Notes under the pieces: generated by a model
What the model was told of the DNA's origin: nothing
Seen by the model: only the letters and a program-made list of their open reading frames with translations
Databases searched by the model: none
DNA from: VRUE01 sp963730315
Lineage (GTDB): Bacteria > Actinomycetota > Thermoleophilia > Solirubrobacterales > 70-9
NCBI GenBank assembly: GCA_963730315.1
Contig: CAVSRD010000012.1
Coordinates: 1-64,000, forward strand
DNA: 64,000 nucleotides
Reading direction: 5' to 3'
Shown here: piece by piece, positions 61,036 through 64,000 of the stretch
Position numbering within the stretch: position 1 is the stretch's first letter
Layout of the letters: each line of letters begins with the position of its first letter
Made by a program: the position numbers and the translations under genes

Positions 61036-61065
61036 TCCCGCAAGTCTCGCGCTTCGCGGCGACGC

Positions 61066-61827
61066 TCAGGTGCGTGCCTGAGCCGCCAGGAAGCGCTCCA
61101 GCCGCTCGTTATACGGGGCGCCCGTCTCGGGGATGTTGTGGCCCTTGCCGGCGATCACCGCCCGCTCGGCCCCGAGCGGCGCAGCGACGGCGTCGCAGAC
61201 AGCCTCGAACACGGCAGAGTGGCCGCCGGAGACGACCAGGGAGGGGATGCGGGCCTCGGCCAGCCGCGCCAGCGGCACTTCCGCCTCCCACGGCGGCCGC
61301 TCCCGCATCGCGTGCTCGGCTCCCAGCCGCAGCGACTCGGGCAGCTCGTCCGGCGTCTCGCGGAGCGAGCCCGTCCCGGTCCTGAACATCCGCAGGAACG
61401 CCTCCGGGGTGAGCGAGCCCCGGTGCGCGTAGAGCGCCTCGCCCTGGGCGATCATCTGCTTCGCCTCGGGCGAGGCGGCGAGCCGCAGCGAGCCGGGCTC
61501 GGACACGGTCAGCGAGAGCACCGCCTCGGGTCGCTGCGCGGCCGCGAGCAGCGCGATCACCGCGCCGTAGGAGTGGCCGACCAGGTGCGCCCCCTCGCCG
61601 AGCTGCGCGGCGAACAGCGGCGCCTCGGCCTCGAAGTCGCCCCGCCCGAGCGGCGGGCTGGCGCCGAAGCCGGGCCGGTTGGGCAGCACCAGCGTCCAGC
61701 GCTCGCTCAGCGGCCGCTGGCGGCGCCAGGCCAACTCGGGGCCGACGACGCTGCCGTGCACGAAGACGACCGGGGGACCGGACCCGACCCTGGTCACGTC
61801 GAGTCGGGCGGCGCTGACGCGATTCAT
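61066..61827 (-). CDS. Alpha/beta hydrolase
   Basis: 253 residues. Oxyanion strand VVFVHGSVVGPELAW, LPNRPGFGAS, nucleophile elbow LVGHSYGAVIALL with Ser, and a C-terminal His in GKGHNIPET; an acid follows SGGHSAVFEAV. It is a small esterase or lactonase-type enzyme of unknown substrate. Its ATG overlaps the aroA stop (ATGA), so it is co-translated with the shikimate genes although a pathway link is not known. Confidence 0.87.
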   Translation of the reverse strand: MNRVSAARLDVTRVGSGPPVVFVHGSVVGPELAWRRQRPLSERWTLVLPNRPGFGASPPLGRGDFEAEAPLFAAQLGEGAHLVGHSYGAVIALLAAAQRPEAVLSLTVSEPGSLRLAASPEAKQMIAQGEALYAHRGSLTPEAFLRMFRTGTGSLRETPDELPESLRLGAEHAMRERPPWEAEVPLARLAEARIPSLVVSGGHSAVFEAVCDAVAAPLGAERAVIAGKGHNIPETGAPYNERLERFLAAQART

Positions 61828-63128
61828 CTGCCGCTCCGGCTCGACAGCGAGGCGAGGTCGGCCTCGAAGCCCGGGTAGCTGATCGCGGCGGCCTCGATTC
61901 CCGCCACCTCGACGCCGTCGCGCGAGGCGAGCCCGGCGACCGCGCCGAGCATCGCGATCCGGTGGTCGCCGTGCGCGTCGATCGTGCCGCCGCGCAGGCC
62001 GCCCGCCCCCGCAATCCGCATCCCGTCCTCGCTCGCCTCCACCGCGGCGCCGAGCGCGCCCAGCGCCGCGGCGACGGTGGCGATCCGGTCGCTCTCCTTG
62101 CGCCGCAGCTCGGCCGCGTCGCGGATCGTCGTCTCGCCCTCGGCGAAGCAGGCGGCGAGCGCGACCAGCGGCAGCTCGTCGATCGCCAGCGGCACTTCGG
62201 CACCGCCGACCTCGGTGGCACCCAGCTCCGAGGCACGCGCGACGATCGCGCCGATCGGCTCGCCGCCCTCCTCTCCCTGCAGTGCAAGGTCGATCCGAGC
62301 GCCCATCCGCTCCAGGATCGAGAGCAGGCCGGTGCGGGTCGGGTTGAGGCCGACGCCCTCGAGGGTGACTTCGCTCCCCGGCACGAGCAGGCCGGCGACG
62401 AGGAAGAAGGCGGCCGAGGAGAGGTCGGCCGGGACGACGAAGCGCTCGGGCGTCAGTTGCTGCGCCGGGCGGACGAAGATCGTGTCGCCTTCGCGTCCGA
62501 CATCGGCGCCCGCCGCCCGCAGCATCCGCTCGCTGTGGTCGCGCGTCGGCAGCGGCTCGACCACGCGCGTCTCGCCGTCGGCCAGCAGGCCGGCGAAGAG
62601 CAGGCAGGACTTCACCTGGGCGCTGGCGACCGGCAGCTCGTATTTCGTGCCATGCAGGGGGGCACCCCTGACCTCGAGCGGCGGCAGGCGCTCCTCCCGG
62701 CAGGACAGATCGGCGCCCATCGACCGCAGCGGCTCGACGATCCGGTCGACCGGGCGGCGGCGGATCGACTCGTCGCCGTCGAGCGTCCAGCTGCCCCCCT
62801 CCTGCCCGGCCAGCCAGCCCGGCAGCAAGCGCAGCAGGGTGCCGGCGTTGCCGACGTCGATCGCCGCCGCGGCGGCGCCGCGCAAACCCACCCCGCCGAC
62901 CCGCAGCAGCGTCTCGATCGCGTCGGCTCCGCCGCCCTCGACCCGGGCCCCGAGCGCCTCGATCGCGCCCAGGGTCGAGCGGGTGTCGGCCGCGTCGAGG
63001 TAGCCCTCGATCGCCGTCTCCCCCTCGCCCATCGCGGCGATCAGCGCCGCTCGGTGGGAGATCGACTTGTCGGGCGGCGGGCGGAGGTTGCCGCGCAACG
63101 GGCCGGAGGGCTCGAAGCGCACACCCAT
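61824..63128 (-). CDS. aroA: 3-phosphoshikimate 1-carboxyvinyltransferase (EPSP synthase)
   Basis: 434 residues. Substrate motifs: RPPPDKSISHRAALIAA near the N-terminus, NAGTLLRLLPGWLAGQ (the glyphosate/PEP loop region), and the later RKESDRIATVAAAL. It joins shikimate-3-P and PEP on the way to chorismate. It follows tyrA by 3 bases. By the NAGT-LLRLL pattern it looks like a class II-leaning enzyme, but this is a loose impression. Confidence 0.94.
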   Translation of the reverse strand: MGVRFEPSGPLRGNLRPPPDKSISHRAALIAAMGEGETAIEGYLDAADTRSTLGAIEALGARVEGGGADAIETLLRVGGVGLRGAAAAAIDVGNAGTLLRLLPGWLAGQEGGSWTLDGDESIRRRPVDRIVEPLRSMGADLSCREERLPPLEVRGAPLHGTKYELPVASAQVKSCLLFAGLLADGETRVVEPLPTRDHSERMLRAAGADVGREGDTIFVRPAQQLTPERFVVPADLSSAAFFLVAGLLVPGSEVTLEGVGLNPTRTGLLSILERMGARIDLALQGEEGGEPIGAIVARASELGATEVGGAEVPLAIDELPLVALAACFAEGETTIRDAAELRRKESDRIATVAAALGALGAAVEASEDGMRIAGAGGLRGGTIDAHGDHRIAMLGAVAGLASRDGVEVAGIEAAAISYPGFEADLASLSSRSGR

Positions 63129-63131
63129 CGC

Positions 63132-64000
63132 CTACTCCGCGTCGGCGAGGACGCTCGCCGTGTGACCGAGACCGCGCACCAGCTCCGCTGCCCGCTCGGC
63201 CTGCCCGTCGCCGGCCACCCAGAGGGTGATCGCGCCTGACCTCATGTCAGCCGCCGGATGCAGCGCCATGTCCTCGATGTTGACGCCAGCCTCGCCCAGG
63301 GCGAGGGCGAGCTCGGCGACCGTGCCGGGCCGGTTGGCGACGACGACCCGCACCTCGCGCAGCGGCCCGGCGGCCAGCTCGGCCTCAAGCAGGCTGTGCC
63401 GGTCGGCTCCGGCCGCGGCGTGCCAGGCGGCGACCGCGTCGGGCTCGCCGGAGCCGATCAGCTCGCTCGCCTCTCGCAACCGGGCGATCGCGTCGTCGAT
63501 CGCGGCAGCGAGCGCCTCGCCGTTGGCGGTGAAGATGTCGCTCCAGATCGCCGGGTTCGAGCCGGCCACCCTGGTCGCGTCGCGGAAGCTGGGCCCGACC
63601 TCGGGCATCCGCTCGGAGTCGCGGGTCAGCTCGGCCGCCGCCTGGCCGGCCAGCACGTCCGCGAGCACGTGCGGCAGGTGGCTGACCGTCGCCATCAGCC
63701 GATCGTGCGCCGCGGCGTCGATCGCCTGCGGCCGTGCGCCGAGGTCGGCGATCGTCCGTTGCAGGCGGTCGTAGAGGATGCCGCTCGTTCGTTCGGTCGG
63801 GGTCAGGTACCAGCGGGCGTCCTGGAACAGGTCCACACGGGCGTTCTCCACCCCGGCGGTCTCGGCGCCGGCCAGCGGGTGGCCGCCGATGAAGCGCTCG
63901 TCGTCGCCCAGTGCGGCGACGATCCGGCGCTTGGTCGAGCCGGCATCGGTGACCACGGTGTCGGGCCCGCTCGCCTCGAGCGCCGCCCGCGCCAGCTCGG
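63132..64000 (-). CDS. tyrA: Prephenate dehydrogenase, 5' end cut by window edge
   Basis: About 289 codons are visible. The frame is open to the window end, where the N-terminal NAD-binding strand should lie, so the true start is outside. VVTDAGSTKRRIV is the end of the Rossmann part; GGHPLAGAETAGVENA and the later HLPHVLADVLAG hold the substrate and catalytic His. A C-terminal ACT-like domain (EVRVVVANRPGTVAELALAL, IEDMALHP) probably binds tyrosine for feedback control. With aroA it forms an aromatic amino acid pair. Confidence 0.93.
   Translation of the reverse strand, partial: ELARAALEASGPDTVVTDAGSTKRRIVAALGDDERFIGGHPLAGAETAGVENARVDLFQDARWYLTPTERTSGILYDRLQRTIADLGARPQAIDAAAHDRLMATVSHLPHVLADVLAGQAAAELTRDSERMPEVGPSFRDATRVAGSNPAIWSDIFTANGEALAAAIDDAIARLREASELIGSGEPDAVAAWHAAAGADRHSLLEAELAAGPLREVRVVVANRPGTVAELALALGEAGVNIEDMALHPAADMRSGAITLWVAGDGQAERAAELVRGLGHTASVLADAE

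Overview
The window is a stretch of bacterial chromosome, not a plasmid or phage. By eye it is about 70 % GC, with third codon positions almost all G or C. The gene content is core housekeeping and the style is actinobacterial: a WhiG/FliA-type sigma factor, an EF-G-like second elongation factor, a SepIVA-like coiled-coil protein next to a DUF177 protein, cysteine-bearing L28 and L32, and many ATGA/GTGA gene overlaps. My best inference is a deep-branching actinobacterium of the Thermoleophilia (Solirubrobacterales-like) type. I could not test this by search.

Layout. 1-2000: a tRNA-Cys cut by the window edge, followed by a lower-GC island holding one frameshifted secreted-protein gene and bounded on the far side by a half copy of the tRNA-Cys. 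2.0-6.1 kb: O-methyltransferase, MscS channel, a secreted-repeat lipoprotein, an ECF sigma/anti-sigma pair and a cupredoxin. 6.2-9.9 kb: a respiratory operon (minus strand, order subunit II, subunit I, cytochrome c, cupredoxin) encoding a B-type heme-copper enzyme whose catalytic tyrosine is replaced by asparagine. 10-18.4 kb: tRNA-Gly, transporter, RNase H, EF-G2, sigma factor, Xer recombinase, L,D-transpeptidase. 18.4-25 kb: hydrolase, ilvD, thiD, dprA, comM, yraN.

25-35.2 kb is a long minus-strand run running rpmF, plsX, acpP, a tiny ORF, rnc, smc, ftsY, ffh, rpsP, khpA, trmD, rplS, lepB, rnhB. It joins lipid precursor synthesis, RNA processing, chromosome organisation, protein targeting and ribosome assembly. 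The smc gene is only 770 codons and appears to lack the hinge. 35.2-42.1 kb: methyltransferase, DUF177, SepIVA-like protein, coaD, rsmD, recG, a FakA-type kinase and rpmB. 42.1-45.7 kb: riboflavin operon ribD-ribE-(tiny ORF)-ribBA-ribH. The two tiny ORFs are paralogous 23-codon reading frames, each overlapping the gene before and the gene after by four bases.

45.7-46 kb is a divergent intergenic region with a palindrome abutting ribD and a large nested hairpin. It is followed on the plus strand by a glycosyltransferase, a flippase and a cation/proton antiporter. 50-64 kb (mostly minus strand) holds a TrkA-linked channel-like protein, rpe, a zinc-ribbon protein, rsmB, fmt, def, priA, a bPH2 protein (plus strand), metK, der, cmk, an alpha/beta hydrolase, aroA, and a tyrA cut by the window end. 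No CRISPR array, insertion sequence, prophage or biosynthetic cluster was seen.
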